Positions 37,637 through 47,345 of a stretch of 64,000 bases of DNA are shown in pieces. The stretch comes from Mesorhizobium sp. M00.F.Ca.ET.216.01.1.1 (GTDB taxonomy: Bacteria; Pseudomonadota; Alphaproteobacteria; Rhizobiales; Rhizobiaceae). The position numbers and the translations under genes were made by a program. A model generated the notes under the pieces. It saw only the letters and a program-made list of their open reading frames with translations. It was not told where the DNA came from and made no database searches. The DNA lies in NCBI RefSeq assembly GCF_004010325.2, contig NZ_SADR02000016.1, positions 81,324-145,323 on the forward strand, in the 5' to 3' direction. Every line of letters starts with the position of its first letter. Position 1 is the stretch's first letter.

Positions 37637-38935
37637 TTAGCCTCGCAGCAACCGTCCCACCTCCAACATTTGCGGAATGGTAATTGTATCACTGAACACA
37701 GAAGAAGCCATTGGATGCGATGCAAAGCGCGCGATCACCATCTCCGCTCCGGGCGCGACGTATAGTCGCTGTCCATGGATACCCATCGCTTCGATAGCCC
37801 CGAGCTCGTTGTGACTCACCCACCACATGTTGCGGTAGGAGTAGCCGGGCAATGCCTCGTCCTTGAATTTTGCGGTCTCTCCGCCGCTACGGATATCATC
37901 CACGACACCGGAAGGAATGAGCTGCTTGCCATCCCATTCACCTTCGTGTCGGATCAATTCGCCGAAGCGCGCGAGGTCGCGCAGGTTTGCGTACAAGCCG
38001 CCGCTTGCAGAGGGGATACCAGCGGGATCGACGACCAAATAGCCGTTCTCCTCGCAGTCGAGCGGGCGCCAAAGGCGATCATGCAGCAACTGCGCAAATG
38101 ACCGGCCAGTCACACGTGACATCACCCAAGCCATGACCTGGGTGTTTACACTTTTATATGCGAAGACCTCACCATGCAGGCCTTCCTTGCGCACGCTGCG
38201 CAGATAGTCGCACGACGTCTGCGGGCCATCGTAGCCGACCGGGCGGGGCCGGGTGCGGCAGGCTCGCATGTAAATTGAGGAGCTGGACTGCTCACCGACC
38301 TCGTCTTCGCAATAGTCCAGACCGGTCTGCATGTCCATCACCTGGCGGAGCGTGGCATCTGTCCAGGCAGTGCCGCGCAGTTCGGGCAGGTAGTAGGGGA
38401 TTCGCTTACTGTCGTCGAGCACGCCTTCGTGCACCAAAACTGCGGCGAGTGTACCCGCGTAAGACTTGGTAACCGAGAAGCAGGCATGGGGCAGATGTGG
38501 CTCAAGCGCGCCAAAGTAACGCTCAAAGACGAGGCGTCCGCGGTGCAGAACCACGATTCCGTCAGTATAGGTGTCGAACAGCGCCTCATCAAAGCGGCGG
38601 ACGCGACCGTTGATGTCGCTGAACATCAACGTTTCCACTGCCGCGGCGTCAGCGGCGGATGGCGCGCCAAAGGAGAGCGGTGCATTAGCGCCGCGGCGCA
38701 CAGACACAGTCGGCACGAGCTCCCGCATGTGCGAAAGGCTCCACCGGATTTCTGGAAAATCCAGAAAGCGGCCACCCTCGAACGAAATCTGCTTATCCGC
38801 GGGCGGCGGAGAACCTTGCATCCACCCTAGCGAACGCGGATCGCTCGCACGGGCGTCGGGATAGCATTGTCCGCCGAAATCGAGCATGCCTTCCGTTACG
38901 TTGCCGAGAGATGCACTCGATCCGTATTCTGTCAT
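37637..38935 (-). CDS. Serine hydrolase, beta-lactamase/penicillin-binding-protein-like
   Basis: A 432-residue protein of the class C beta-lactamase-like family, which includes esterases, amidases and D-peptidases. The nucleophile motif SxxK is in CFSVTKSYAGTLAAVLVHEG near residue 160, and the tyrosine motif is in FAYKSVNTQVMAWVMSRV. No signal peptide is evident, so it may act in the cytoplasm. The ATG at 38935 gives the usual length; an open extension to 39037 looks spurious. It comes first in an apparent two-gene operon with the M24 protein, suggesting joint breakdown of an amide or peptide. Confidence 0.82.
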   Translation of the reverse strand: MTEYGSSASLGNVTEGMLDFGGQCYPDARASDPRSLGWMQGSPPPADKQISFEGGRFLDFPEIRWSLSHMRELVPTVSVRRGANAPLSFGAPSAADAAAVETLMFSDINGRVRRFDEALFDTYTDGIVVLHRGRLVFERYFGALEPHLPHACFSVTKSYAGTLAAVLVHEGVLDDSKRIPYYLPELRGTAWTDATLRQVMDMQTGLDYCEDEVGEQSSSSIYMRACRTRPRPVGYDGPQTSCDYLRSVRKEGLHGEVFAYKSVNTQVMAWVMSRVTGRSFAQLLHDRLWRPLDCEENGYLVVDPAGIPSASGGLYANLRDLARFGELIRHEGEWDGKQLIPSGVVDDIRSGGETAKFKDEALPGYSYRNMWWVSHNELGAIEAMGIHGQRLYVAPGAEMVIARFASHPMASSVFSDTITIPQMLEVGRLLRG

Positions 38936-39037
38936 AGATTTTCGCTTTACCATTACAGCCGTCCAGCCAAATCGCCCACTCGCACAAATGTAAGTGGTGA
39001 ATGTGCGTCTGGCTGGATCTAGTAGCACCACAGGCAA

Positions 39038-39865
39038 AGTAAGGTTTGCCGAAGATTGCCTCCAAAACGAAAAGGTTTTCGGAGAGAACGTTCGCGTCGA
39101 ACACTAAGACGGGCGCCAACCATTCGACTGATCGCTTGAAGCGTCACATCGCCGGGAAAACGGATGTGAGAGACGTCATAGTCAACCTCACCACTGCCGA
39201 CCTCTTCATCGCCGGTTACAGCACATCGTGGTCGGACGCCGAATGTCGAAGGAACTTTATAGCTGGCTTGGGGGATCTGGACAGAAACGATAAGTGGATT
39301 TTCCGCCTGACAACGGCAACGTGGTTGCCGCGATTCAAGAGCGGCCATGAGAGACCGGTAACTTCTCTGGGGCCAAACACGGTTGTTAGACTCGAGGAGT
39401 CCATCAGCAAAGAAGACCATGGCAGCGCTGCAGAACGTGGTCGTGAATCATGGGCGGAGACGTATGCCCCTTCTTCGCCGGGTTTGCCCGGATTGCCATA
39501 CGTTCCGACCGGTCAAGGACTACACGACACGTCCGGAACCGGAACAGATCTTGCTTTCCTGCCTCGCTCCGTTCAGTCCTGGACATCTGCCGGCTCCGAT
39601 TTGTCGCGACAGACGCCGTGAATCGTGCTTCGGCCCGCAACAAAACCCAAATCGGAAGTCGCAAGAAAACAGATCGCCGACTTGCCGTTTCTTGCGAAGT
39701 TGATAGCTGGAAAAGCCAATCCGCAGAAATATCACGGGCTTCCTGATTGGTAGCAGTCGATAAGTTAACAAACGAAAAAAAACAATAACAACTTTTTACT
39801 TTCGATTCGCCGGTTAAATGCTAAATGTACACGTGACGGGAGATTGACAGTGGAGATCTGCGCTT
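39038..39865. other. Intergenic region, possibly with gene debris
   Basis: Open frames exist on both strands at 39046-39770 but none has a credible start or domain. A minus frame ending at 39216 (HVAVVRRKIHLSFLSRSPKP) looks a little like a LysR effector domain end but cannot be confirmed. The last 120 bases are AT-rich and likely contain the methyltransferase promoter; no sigma-54 motif was found. Confidence 0.3.
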
Positions 39866-40627
39866 ATGACCGACCTAGAAAATAAATGTAGGCCCTCGGA
39901 TGAATCTAATGTATACTTTAATGAAGATTACTTGTATTTTGGTGATGTCGTAAATCCGCCTGAAGCGAGTGACAGGCAAGCAGACGCAATTTGGAACCTT
40001 CTTTCTCTCGTACAAGGCAGCCCAGTTCTTGAACTCGGATGTGGTTATGGGCGGATTACCAACCGGTTGGCGGAAAAAGGAGCGCGGCTAACCGGATTGG
40101 ATATCTCGCCGATCTTGCTGAAAGAGGCCGTAGCGGATGCGGCTGAACGCCGGGTGGATGTCGAGTATGTTCTAGGCGACATGCGTTCACTTCCCTGGCG
40201 GGATCGGTTTGACGCGGCCTTTCTATGGTACGCCACATTTGGCTATTTCGGTGACGCGGACAATGAGAGAGTTCTTGGTGAAGCCGCTGCTTCACTTCGA
40301 AAAGGCGGGCGTCTGCTAATCGATTCCGTCAATAGTTTCGCTGTACCAAGCCACGAGGCGCCTACCTGCTACGTTGTGCAGCGAAAGGGCGATCTAAGAA
40401 TCGACATGATGAGCAATGAGGTGCTAACCGGTCGTCGGCATTGCGACAGGCTCATCGTCCGTAATGGGTGCGTTAGACGAACGCATCTTTATATCAGACT
40501 CTATGGGTTTGCCGAATACGCTCGCATGTTGCGAAGCGCGGGATTCGAAAGTGTTGACGCTTATGGGGAGGAAGGCGCAGCGTTTACATCCGATGGTCCG
40601 CGCCTCGTCATTGTCGCGCGCAAATAA
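39866..40627 (+). CDS. Class I SAM-dependent methyltransferase
   Basis: A 253-residue methyltransferase with motif I in SPVLELGCGYGRITNRLAEK, motif II GLDISPILLKEAVADA, and the acidic motif III/IV region LGDMRSLPWRDRFDAAFLWY. The C-terminal half, GLRKGGRLL-like LRKGGRLLIDSVN, is normal for small-molecule methyltransferases. The ATG has GGAG ten bases upstream. It stands alone between debris and IS relics. With the EgtD-like methyltransferase, ligase and exporter nearby it might modify a common product; that is conjecture. The actual substrate cannot be deduced. Confidence 0.85.
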   Translation: MTDLENKCRPSDESNVYFNEDYLYFGDVVNPPEASDRQADAIWNLLSLVQGSPVLELGCGYGRITNRLAEKGARLTGLDISPILLKEAVADAAERRVDVEYVLGDMRSLPWRDRFDAAFLWYATFGYFGDADNERVLGEAAASLRKGGRLLIDSVNSFAVPSHEAPTCYVVQRKGDLRIDMMSNEVLTGRRHCDRLIVRNGCVRRTHLYIRLYGFAEYARMLRSAGFESVDAYGEEGAAFTSDGPRLVIVARK

Positions 40628-40974
40628 TACCGGTAGCGTGTCTTACTATGCGGAAAATCTGTTGCGGCGGCAAGGACATCCAGGCAGGTGCTACGCCAAG
40701 GCTAGGCGCGCCTAATCGTGATGGCGGCGATTGAATCTTTGGCCTGTCTCATTTGGAATGTACAGCGAAAAGCGGCTCCGCTGTCCGCCTAACGTCTGAT
40801 CGTGGACCTCTTGGAGTGGGTCGGATTGATCGAGGCAAAAGCCAATTGTTCGCAACTGCGACAGTTATTTTCGCAGTTGTTACATGCTCCGTTTTATGCG
40901 TGACAGCGTGTTGGAGAGGCTGGCGGATGTTTTTTAAGCGGTTGATTTGACGTAGGATTCGGTTGCTGAAGCCA
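40628..40974. other. Gap with no recognisable gene
   Basis: Nothing identifiable. A short repeat-poor stretch separates the methyltransferase from IS66 debris. Confidence 0.35.
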
Positions 40975-41260
40975 ACCCTTCCACCAAGTCTCGCGGGTTA
41001 TGACCGACGACGCCGGAGCCTGGCTGATCGCCTCGCGGTCGCGGCAGGTGAACTTCTCCCGCAGTGCTGGATCACCTTCCATTGCCGCGCACCACCTCCA
41101 GGGTCTCGGTGATCTCCTCACCCAGCTTGCGCCACCTCGGTGGTCCGGCCGCGGCCTGTTCGGCGGCGATCTCGTCTTCCGTCGCTGTGCTCTCCAGTTC
41201 TTCAAAGGTGAGCTCCATCGTCGTCCGTGAAGAACTCAGAGTGCTTTGATTCTGTTTAAC
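40975..41260 (-). mobile_element. tnpC: IS66-family transposase N-terminal fragment, frameshifted
   Basis: The minus strand reads MELTFEELESTATEDEIAAE then RWRKLGEEITETLEVV and, after a frameshift, REKFTCRDREAISQAPASSV. These are the N-terminal region and zinc-finger-like part of IS66 TnpC. The catalytic part is absent here. Confidence 0.75.
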
Positions 41261-41329
41261 AATTTCCCCTGATTTCAGGTTTCAGATTGCCGAATTTCGT
41301 GGCTTAGAGGCTTCGATTTCCGGCAAATT

Positions 41330-41784
41330 GGATGCGCTTGTTGACGAAGCAGCGAGGGAAGAGAAGCGATGCGATCGAAGGAACGGCGCGAGAGCGGCCA
41401 GACGGATCTGTTGCGGTCCCGGCTCGGATCACATCCTCAATATGGATCATGCGCTGGTGAAGCTGGCCAAGACGATCGACTGGCGCTTCCTGGAAGAGCG
41501 GCTCGGCGAGGTCTATGACGACGATCCTGGCCGGCCGCCTTTGCCGACACGGCTAATGGCGGGACGGCCATTCTCAAGTCGATGCTGTCCGACGAAAGCC
41601 TGTGGGAACGCTGGCTGGAGAATCCCTGCTACCAGCTGTTCTGCGGCGAGGAGTTCTTCCAGTACCGTTTGCCCTTCGACCGCACTTCACTGACGCGCTG
41701 GCGGCTGCGTATGGGGGAAGAGCGGCTGATGGCGCTGCTCCAGGAAAGTCTTGCAGCGGCGGCCAGGCTGGGCGACTACCGATC
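41330..41784 (+). mobile_element. IS5/IS1182-type transposase fragment, frameshifted
   Basis: HILNMDHALVKLAKTIDWRF with LEERLGEVYDDDPGRPPLPT, then in the next frame KSMLSDESLWERWLENPCYQ and FCGEEFFQYRLPFDRTSLTR, is the DUF772 start of an IS5-group transposase. At least one frameshift lies near 41560. The catalytic half is missing, cut by an IS110 relic. Confidence 0.75.
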
Positions 41785-42075
41785 TTAATACTTCCACAGT
41801 GCCACCAGCAGCTTGCGCGCCACCGCCAATGCCGAATTCCGCTGGCGCCGCAACAACAGCCAGGCCAATTGGATCAACGTCGTGCGCAATCTCGGATTGC
41901 CCGCCTTCGGCACGAAGCGCTTCTGCGTCCGCAGCATCATTCTTCTGGACGTAAGGTTTCACATAGGCCAGCGGCATCAGCCGCACATCATGCCGACAGC
42001 TCGCGCGCCCGAAAATGCAGTGCCCTCCCATGCGGCCCAGCTCCTGCAACCGAGCTCTGACATTGCTAAGTAGCC
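41785..42075 (-). mobile_element. IS110-family transposase, internal deletion derivative
   Basis: From 42075 downward the minus strand reads LQELGRMGGHCIFGRASCRH then DVRLMPLAYVKPYVQKNDAA, the DEDD catalytic N-terminal part, and then jumps to AGNPRLRTTLIQLAWLLLRR and VARKLLVALWKY with a stop at 41785. The middle of the protein is deleted. Confidence 0.7.
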
Positions 42076-42084
42076 GATCGACAA

Positions 42085-43428
42085 TCATCCTGCGAACGCA
42101 GAGCGGACACGGCGACGTATAACCGATAGTAAGCTTACGCCACGCACAATCAGAAAAATGTGAAGAGCAGCCCAGAGTCCGTGGTTGCCGAAGACCGGCC
42201 TGAACGCGAGCGAAGCGGCGATAAAGGCGGCGAAAGATATGAGCATCATGTTGCGTATGTCGCGCGACCAGGTGGCGCCGATGAAGATGGCGTTCATCTG
42301 CATGGCCAGCGCGCCGCTCAAGCTCCCGAAGGCAGCCCAAGGAAGATAAATAACTGCCTCCGCATACACATCCGGTGACTTCGTTATCGTGCCCAGTAAC
42401 TGTTCGCCGAATGTGAAGGCTAAGACGCAGGGAAGGCTAGCGAGTGCGAATCCCCAGCCGGTTGTCAGCTTGACGGTGCGCAAGAACGCCCGCTGATCAC
42501 GGGCTCCAAAAGCCCGACCGGCGAGTTGCTGGGCGGCCGCTGCGAACCCCTCGAGGAAATAACACGCAACCAGGAAAAAGTGCATCAGCACCGCGTTGGC
42601 GGCCAAGGTCAACGTGCCAAATTGGGCGCCCTGCCGCGCGAACAGGACGTATGCTCCCGATAGCACAAAGGAACGGATCATCATGTCGCCGTTGAGGCGA
42701 AGCAATTGCCTCATTGCCCCCATCTTGAACGTGTGCGGCCGCGCCATTTTTGGCATCGCGCGGAAGCGCCCAAAGAGGATGGTGATGCCGGCCATCGCGG
42801 CGGCGGCCTCTCCACACACAGTTCCCCAGGCGACGCCTGCAACGCCCCACCCGAGGTAAAGACCCAGGAAGATGGATGACGCGGTACTCACCCCGCTGAG
42901 GAGAAGCTGCAGGATAAGTCCGATGGCTGCATTGCCGCAGCCCAGAAAGTATCCGAGAATCGCATAGTTGATAAGAGAGGCAGGCGCCGAGATTAGGCGG
43001 ATGCGGATGTATAGGCCCATCGTGGTGGTCACGGGCTGGTCCGCGTTCATGAACCATTCGCCGATCACCGCAATGAGCGGGGCGAGCAGGCCCAATGCCA
43101 ACCCTGAACCCGCGGCGATGACAATTGCCCGCCAAAGGACTGCCCTTGCTTCCAGAGCGTCGCCCCTGCCCAAAGCTTGGGCGACTAATCCGGTCGTACC
43201 GGAGAGCAGGAAACTAAAACTCGTTAAGATGATATCGAAAACCACGCCTCCGGCCGCAAGACCTCCAATCAGCCGTGCATCGCCGAATTGGCCGACGACA
43301 ATCGTGTCGATGAAGCCGATCATCGGGGTAGTGAGGCAGGCGAGCGCCATGGGAATAGCGATCGTCAGGACCTGCCGGTTGGTGACCTGGAATGGCCTGG
43401 AGCCGACAGGCGGCGCTTTTCCTTGCAC
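42085..43428 (-). CDS. MATE-family efflux transporter
   Basis: A 447-residue inner-membrane protein with about twelve hydrophobic segments, exporting a cationic or amphiphilic compound in exchange for sodium or protons. Family features are RQVLTIAIPMALACLTTPMI and FIDTIVVGQFGDARLIGGLA near the start, SFLLSGTTGLVAQALGRGD, and the symmetrical GRAFGARDQRAFLRTV in the second half. The start is a GTG at 43428 with AGGAG seven bases upstream. It lies beside the truncated ATP-grasp gene and near the SAM methyltransferase, so it could export their product. The C-terminus abuts IS110 debris, but the frame seems complete. Confidence 0.88.
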   Translation of the reverse strand: MQGKAPPVGSRPFQVTNRQVLTIAIPMALACLTTPMIGFIDTIVVGQFGDARLIGGLAAGGVVFDIILTSFSFLLSGTTGLVAQALGRGDALEARAVLWRAIVIAAGSGLALGLLAPLIAVIGEWFMNADQPVTTTMGLYIRIRLISAPASLINYAILGYFLGCGNAAIGLILQLLLSGVSTASSIFLGLYLGWGVAGVAWGTVCGEAAAAMAGITILFGRFRAMPKMARPHTFKMGAMRQLLRLNGDMMIRSFVLSGAYVLFARQGAQFGTLTLAANAVLMHFFLVACYFLEGFAAAAQQLAGRAFGARDQRAFLRTVKLTTGWGFALASLPCVLAFTFGEQLLGTITKSPDVYAEAVIYLPWAAFGSLSGALAMQMNAIFIGATWSRDIRNMMLISFAAFIAASLAFRPVFGNHGLWAALHIFLIVRGVSLLSVIRRRVRSAFAG

Positions 43429-43632
43429 GGTCGTCTCCTACTGGATCTGCTGCGACCTCTTGTCTGCCAGTGGCATGGCACGCAGCCCCAGGCCAAACTT
43501 GGGAGATTGAGATGTCTAAGGGACGCGAGTTTGACGGGTCTGTGACACTTTTTGCGTCCCTGTTATTTCGCCTGTAACATCGGACTGCCGGTCTCGAAGA
43601 GATGGCCGGGCGAGGTACTTTGGTCGATCGCG

Positions 43633-44040
43633 CTACCGGCAGATGCCCCCATTGACGAAGTCTCTTACAAGGCTCATGGCCCGTGGATCTATCTGCATCC
43701 CACTACCACAGCGTTGGCGAAGCGGCCGAGTTCTCGCTGCTGAGTGCCGCGATTTGGCAACAGCCGAGCACTTGTTTTGCCGGATGCGGAAGAGTCGTGG
43801 CCAGCCGAACCCTGTCCTAGTATCGATGGTAGTCCCAGCAAGATCATAGGTCATCCGTGGCGGCGAACATTCGCGGATCAGCGCATCGGCATCGTCTTTA
43901 TCGAAACGGCTTGCCTCAATTCCCGAGAGGTAGTCGTACAGGGCCGGATCAGTTGCGGATAAAGACCGAGACGCTTGGCCGCCAGCGCATTTTTTATCGT
44001 ACTTTGCACTAGAGCCGTGCAGGATACTATAAGTTGTCAT
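43633..44040 (-). pseudogene. Truncated second copy of the ATP-grasp ligase gene
   Basis: Around residues 30-70 it reads ATDPALYDYLSGIEASRFDK and DDADALIRECSPPRMTYDLA, closely matching DPEVYEYLAGIEAVRVDEHD and IDALIRECSLLGATYDIAGI in the intact gene at 33357. Homology begins near the start and is lost after about 43840, where the rest of the frame is nonsense. The ATP-binding motifs are absent, so it cannot work. It is diverged, so it may be an old duplicate or a separately acquired homologue. Confidence 0.65.
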
Positions 44041-44589
44041 TTATATTCGCTTCCAGAGACAAGAGCGGTTCCTTCACTCCTTAGCCGTGTCAAATCGGGA
44101 GTTCTGCCAAGACTGTACCATCGCCGATGAGCTTTATTCATAAAAATCCTGCAATTTTATTTTGAGCTTTTATTGCAACTGAATTCTGCTCAGGACGATG
44201 TCGTGAGGCGGCAATGTACGAGGAGGAAGGAGCCAGCGGCCGTGGTGCCTGACCTGTCGATCAAGGACGGGCCAACCAACAAGCAGCCTCTCTGGACGCC
44301 CTGAGTAGCAGCCGGGGACGAATGGCGGTTGTAACGGTTGCGGTGTTCATGACATCGGTCTATGCCGCAAACCCTGAACGCGAGTTAAGTTGATAACGCC
44401 CAAAATCATTGAGGACGCATGTGCCTCTGTAGCCTCTTGGACGATGGGCGAGATTTACGTTAATGGGCGGCTTCTTACGTGTTTCGGAATGCTGGGGCCA
44501 CTCGCAACGCGCCCGACCTAGTGGTTTATGCCTGACATAAGAGTCCGGCTGGGGATTCTCTTTTGTGAGTGCGCATGCGAGTCTGGCGC
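44041..44589. other. Gap containing one copy of a dispersed repeat
   Basis: The first 150 bases are AT-rich leader of the relic ATP-grasp gene. 44334-44398 is a repeat shared with 51126-51191. The final bases hold an inverted repeat that spans the IS630 transposase start. No gene was recognised. Confidence 0.4.
44334..44398 (+). repeat. 65-bp dispersed direct repeat, copy 1
   Basis: This segment, from ACGGTTGCGGTG to GATAACG, is nearly identical to 51126-51191, with five or six base differences and one single-base gap. It has no open reading frame and does not lie at a visible insertion-sequence end. Confidence 0.75.
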
Positions 44590-44597
44590 ATGCGCAC
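44569..44597. repeat. Perfect 11-bp inverted repeat at an IS630 start
   Basis: GTGCGCATGCG and CGCATGCGCAC flank a seven-base loop, AGTCTGG. The right arm includes the transposase start codon at 44590. It could act as a transposase binding site or translational control hairpin. Confidence 0.6.
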
Positions 44598-45310
44598 AGG
44601 AATATTCCTCACCGTTTCTTCGATTGACCGTCAGCGTCTGGGCGCGCTGATCAGAGATCGCAATGCGCCGCAGAAGCACGTTTGGGGCGCCGAGATCATT
44701 CTGTTGAGCAGCGACGGCGTGGGCACAGTCGAGATCATGCGGCAAAACTGGTAAGTCCAAGACCTGCGTGTGGCGCTGGCAGGAGCGCTTCGCCGCGGAA
44801 GGCTTCGAGGGACTGTTGCGCGACAAGACGCGCCCCTCGCGCATTGGCCCACTCGGACCTGAAGTCGCCGAGCGCGTGGTGGCACTGACGTTGCAGGACC
44901 CGCCTGGCGAGACGACGCACTGGACCGCCGACATGATGGTGGCCGCGGCCGGCATCAGCGCCAGCGCGGTGCGCCGCATCTGGAAGGCGCACGGGCTGCA
45001 GCCCAACCGCTGGCGCCAGTTCAAGCTCTCCAACGATCCGCAGTTCGTCGACAAACTGCGCAACCCAAGGTGCGTGCCTGGCTCGGCCGCCATCAGCGCT
45101 TCACCTTCCACTTAACACCGACCTCATGCTCATGGCTCAACGCGGTCGAGGGCTTCTTCGCAAAACTGTCGAAGCGTCGTCTCAGGCGCGGTGTCTTCCA
45201 CTCCGTCGTCACCTCCAGGCGGCGATCAACCGCTTCGTTGCAGAGCACAACCAGCAACCTAAACCCTTCACTTGGACCGCCGATCCAGATAAGATCATCG
45301 CTGCGTTTTC
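44590..45310 (+). mobile_element. IS630-family transposase, frameshifted and internally deleted
   Basis: RTGIFLTVSSIDRQRLGALI starts the protein; GTVEIMRQ then, in another frame, KTCVWRWQERFAAEGFEGLL, AERVVALTLQDPPGETTHWT and VRRIWKAHGLQPNRWRQFKL follow to 45065. The DDE centre is missing: the next piece is RFTFHLTPTSCSWLNAVEGF with FAKLSKRRLRRGVFHSV and KPFTWTADPDKI in further frames to about 45305. It cannot transpose. Confidence 0.85.
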
Positions 45311-46250
45311 CGGGCATGGCTCGGATGAGGTTGAGGGCGAGGTGGCGGACCATCGCCATGTTTGTGGCACCGTGGCCGCGGCGCAGGCGCGATTGGTCCT
45401 CCTTGAATTGGACATCGAGAACCCAATGCAGGCCGTTCTCGATGCCCCAATGGGCTCTGGCGGCCTCGGCGAAGGCCTTTGCGGTGAGGATGCGAGAGGA
45501 GATTTAGCATCGCCGCTCGACCTTGACCTCGGTGCCCGTCTCGATACGGGTCTCGACCATGGCGATGGTGCTGAGGCTCTTGAGCGCGGCTCATCGGGAT
45601 AGCGCCGCTTGCCGCTCATCCAGTCGACGCGCTGGGAGACGAGGTGGCGGCGCGTCTCGATGCGGCCATGGCCCTTCTCGACCTCAGTGAGCGCATCGAT
45701 CCCATGGCCGGAGCGGCATCGAAATAGAGCTGGATCTCGGCATGGGCGGTCTTCTGATTGTCCTTGGTGGCCAACAGATAATCGCCGCCGAGATCGACGA
45801 TCGTCTCGGCGATGTTGGATTGGCAACCCATGGCGTCGATGGAAACGAGACTGCCCGAAGCGCTCCGGACGCGGCCAGTTCCTGCAGCAGCAAGGGAATG
45901 GCGGTGATCTCATTGGATTTGTCGGCCACCGCCAATTGCCCCAGCACGAGGCTGTGGGTTGTCGCATAAGCCGAGACGAGGTGCAGCGCCGCCTGTCCAC
46001 GCCCGCGATCGTGGCTGCGGCGCGAGGTCTTGCCATCAATGGCGATCTGACCGACCGCTTCGGGCAGACGCTCGCCGACGAAGGCCAGAAAGCAGGAGGC
46101 GAACAGGTCCGGCCCGATCCGGTTCATCACCACCCTCAGCCAATCCGCGCAGGGAATGCCGAAATGGTAGGGCTGCAGACGCCGCAGGAAGTCGAGATGC
46201 CTGTTCCCCCCACAGAACGATGTCGTCATAGTCGTCGCAGGCTTGCCCTG
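45311..46250 (-). mobile_element. ISAs1-family transposase, truncated and frameshifted
   Basis: The minus strand reads HLDFLRRLQPYHFGIPCADW with IGPDLFASCFLAFVGERLP, IAIDGKTSRRSHDRGRGQAA and ALHLVSAYATTHSLVLGQLA, all ISAs1 signatures. After a frameshift near 45840 come NIAETIVDLGGDYLLATKDN and further shifted pieces down to RNLALNLIRAMP near 45330. The first 40 residues are missing at 46250, where an acyl-CoA dehydrogenase relic begins. Confidence 0.85.
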
Positions 46251-47335
46251 CGGGCGATGACGTGGGCTTGGATCTCGGCCGCGCCTTCAAAGATGTTCAG
46301 GATTCGGGCGTCGCAGAGGATCCGCGAGATCTCGTATTCCAGAGCGTAGCCATTACCGCCGTGGATTTGGAGCGCGGTGTCGGCGTTCGACCAGGCAACG
46401 CGCGCGGCGAGCAGCTTTGCCATACCGGCCTCAATGTCGCAGCGTGTGCCTAAATCCTTTGGCGGGCGGCGAAATAGGTCATCTCGCGGGCATCACCGTC
46501 TCGGTGATCATCATAGAGAGTTTGTCGTGGACCCGTGGGAAGGCGACGATCGATCGGCCGAATTGCCTGCGCTCCAGCGCATAGCGCAACCCCAACTCGA
46601 ACGCGCGACGCGCAACCCCAACGGCGCGGGCAGCGGTCTCGATGCGCGCGCCCTCGAAGGTTCGCATCAATTGGCGGAAGCCTTGACCTTCCACCTCACC
46701 AAGCAGGCCGCCGGGCGGGATGACGAAGCCGTCAAAAGCGATGTCATATTCGCGCATCCCCCGATAGCCGAGGACCTCGATCTCACCTCCACTCATGCCA
46801 GAAGACGGAAAAGGCTCGTCCCAGGTGCCGAGTGGCTTTTCAACAACCAGCATGGAAAGTCCATCATGACCCGCCGAGGCGGGATTGGTGCGGGCCAGCA
46901 CTGTCACCAGTCACTGCGCGAAGCGTGCGTTATCCACGTCTTGTTGCCTTGGATGATCGGCCGCCGTCGGGTGTTTTGACCGCCCTGGTCTTCAGACTCG
47001 CCAGATCAGATCCGGTGTCCGGCTCCGTGAACACCGCGGTCGGCAAGATTTTTCCCGAGGCGATGCTGGAAAGCCAGCGCTGCTTCTGCTCGGGCGTTCC
47101 TGCGGATGCAATCAGCTCGCCGGCAATTTCCGAGCGTGTGCCGAGCGAGCCGGTGGCAATCCAGGCTTGGCTCAGCTCTTCGGTCACAACACACATGGCA
47201 AGTTTACCAAGGCCCAATCCGCCGAATGCGGGATCGATATAGATGCCGAAGACGCCGAGCTGCGCCATCTGAGTGAGGATCTCGTCCGGAACTAAATCGT
47301 CCCTGAGGTGCCAGCCCTGAGCGTTGGGCAGGTTG
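46251..47335 (-). pseudogene. Acyl-CoA dehydrogenase, multiply frameshifted and truncated
   Basis: Pieces read in order down the minus strand. First are DNLPNAQGWHLRDDLVPDEI and MAQLGVFGIYIDPAFGGLGL with PTAVFTEPDTGSDLASLKTR (to 46990). After a gap come SMLVVEKPLGTWDEPFPSSG, EYDIAFDGFVIPPGGLLGEV and RTFEGARIETAARAVGVARR (to 46480). The last is DTALQIHGGNGYALEYEISR with ILNIFEGAAEIQAHVIARR, the normal C-terminus. Frameshifts lie near 46930 and 46450. The N-terminus is lost at about 47335. It would have been an FAD enzyme oxidising an acyl-CoA. Confidence 0.85.
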
Positions 47336-47345
47336 TCGCCTACCA

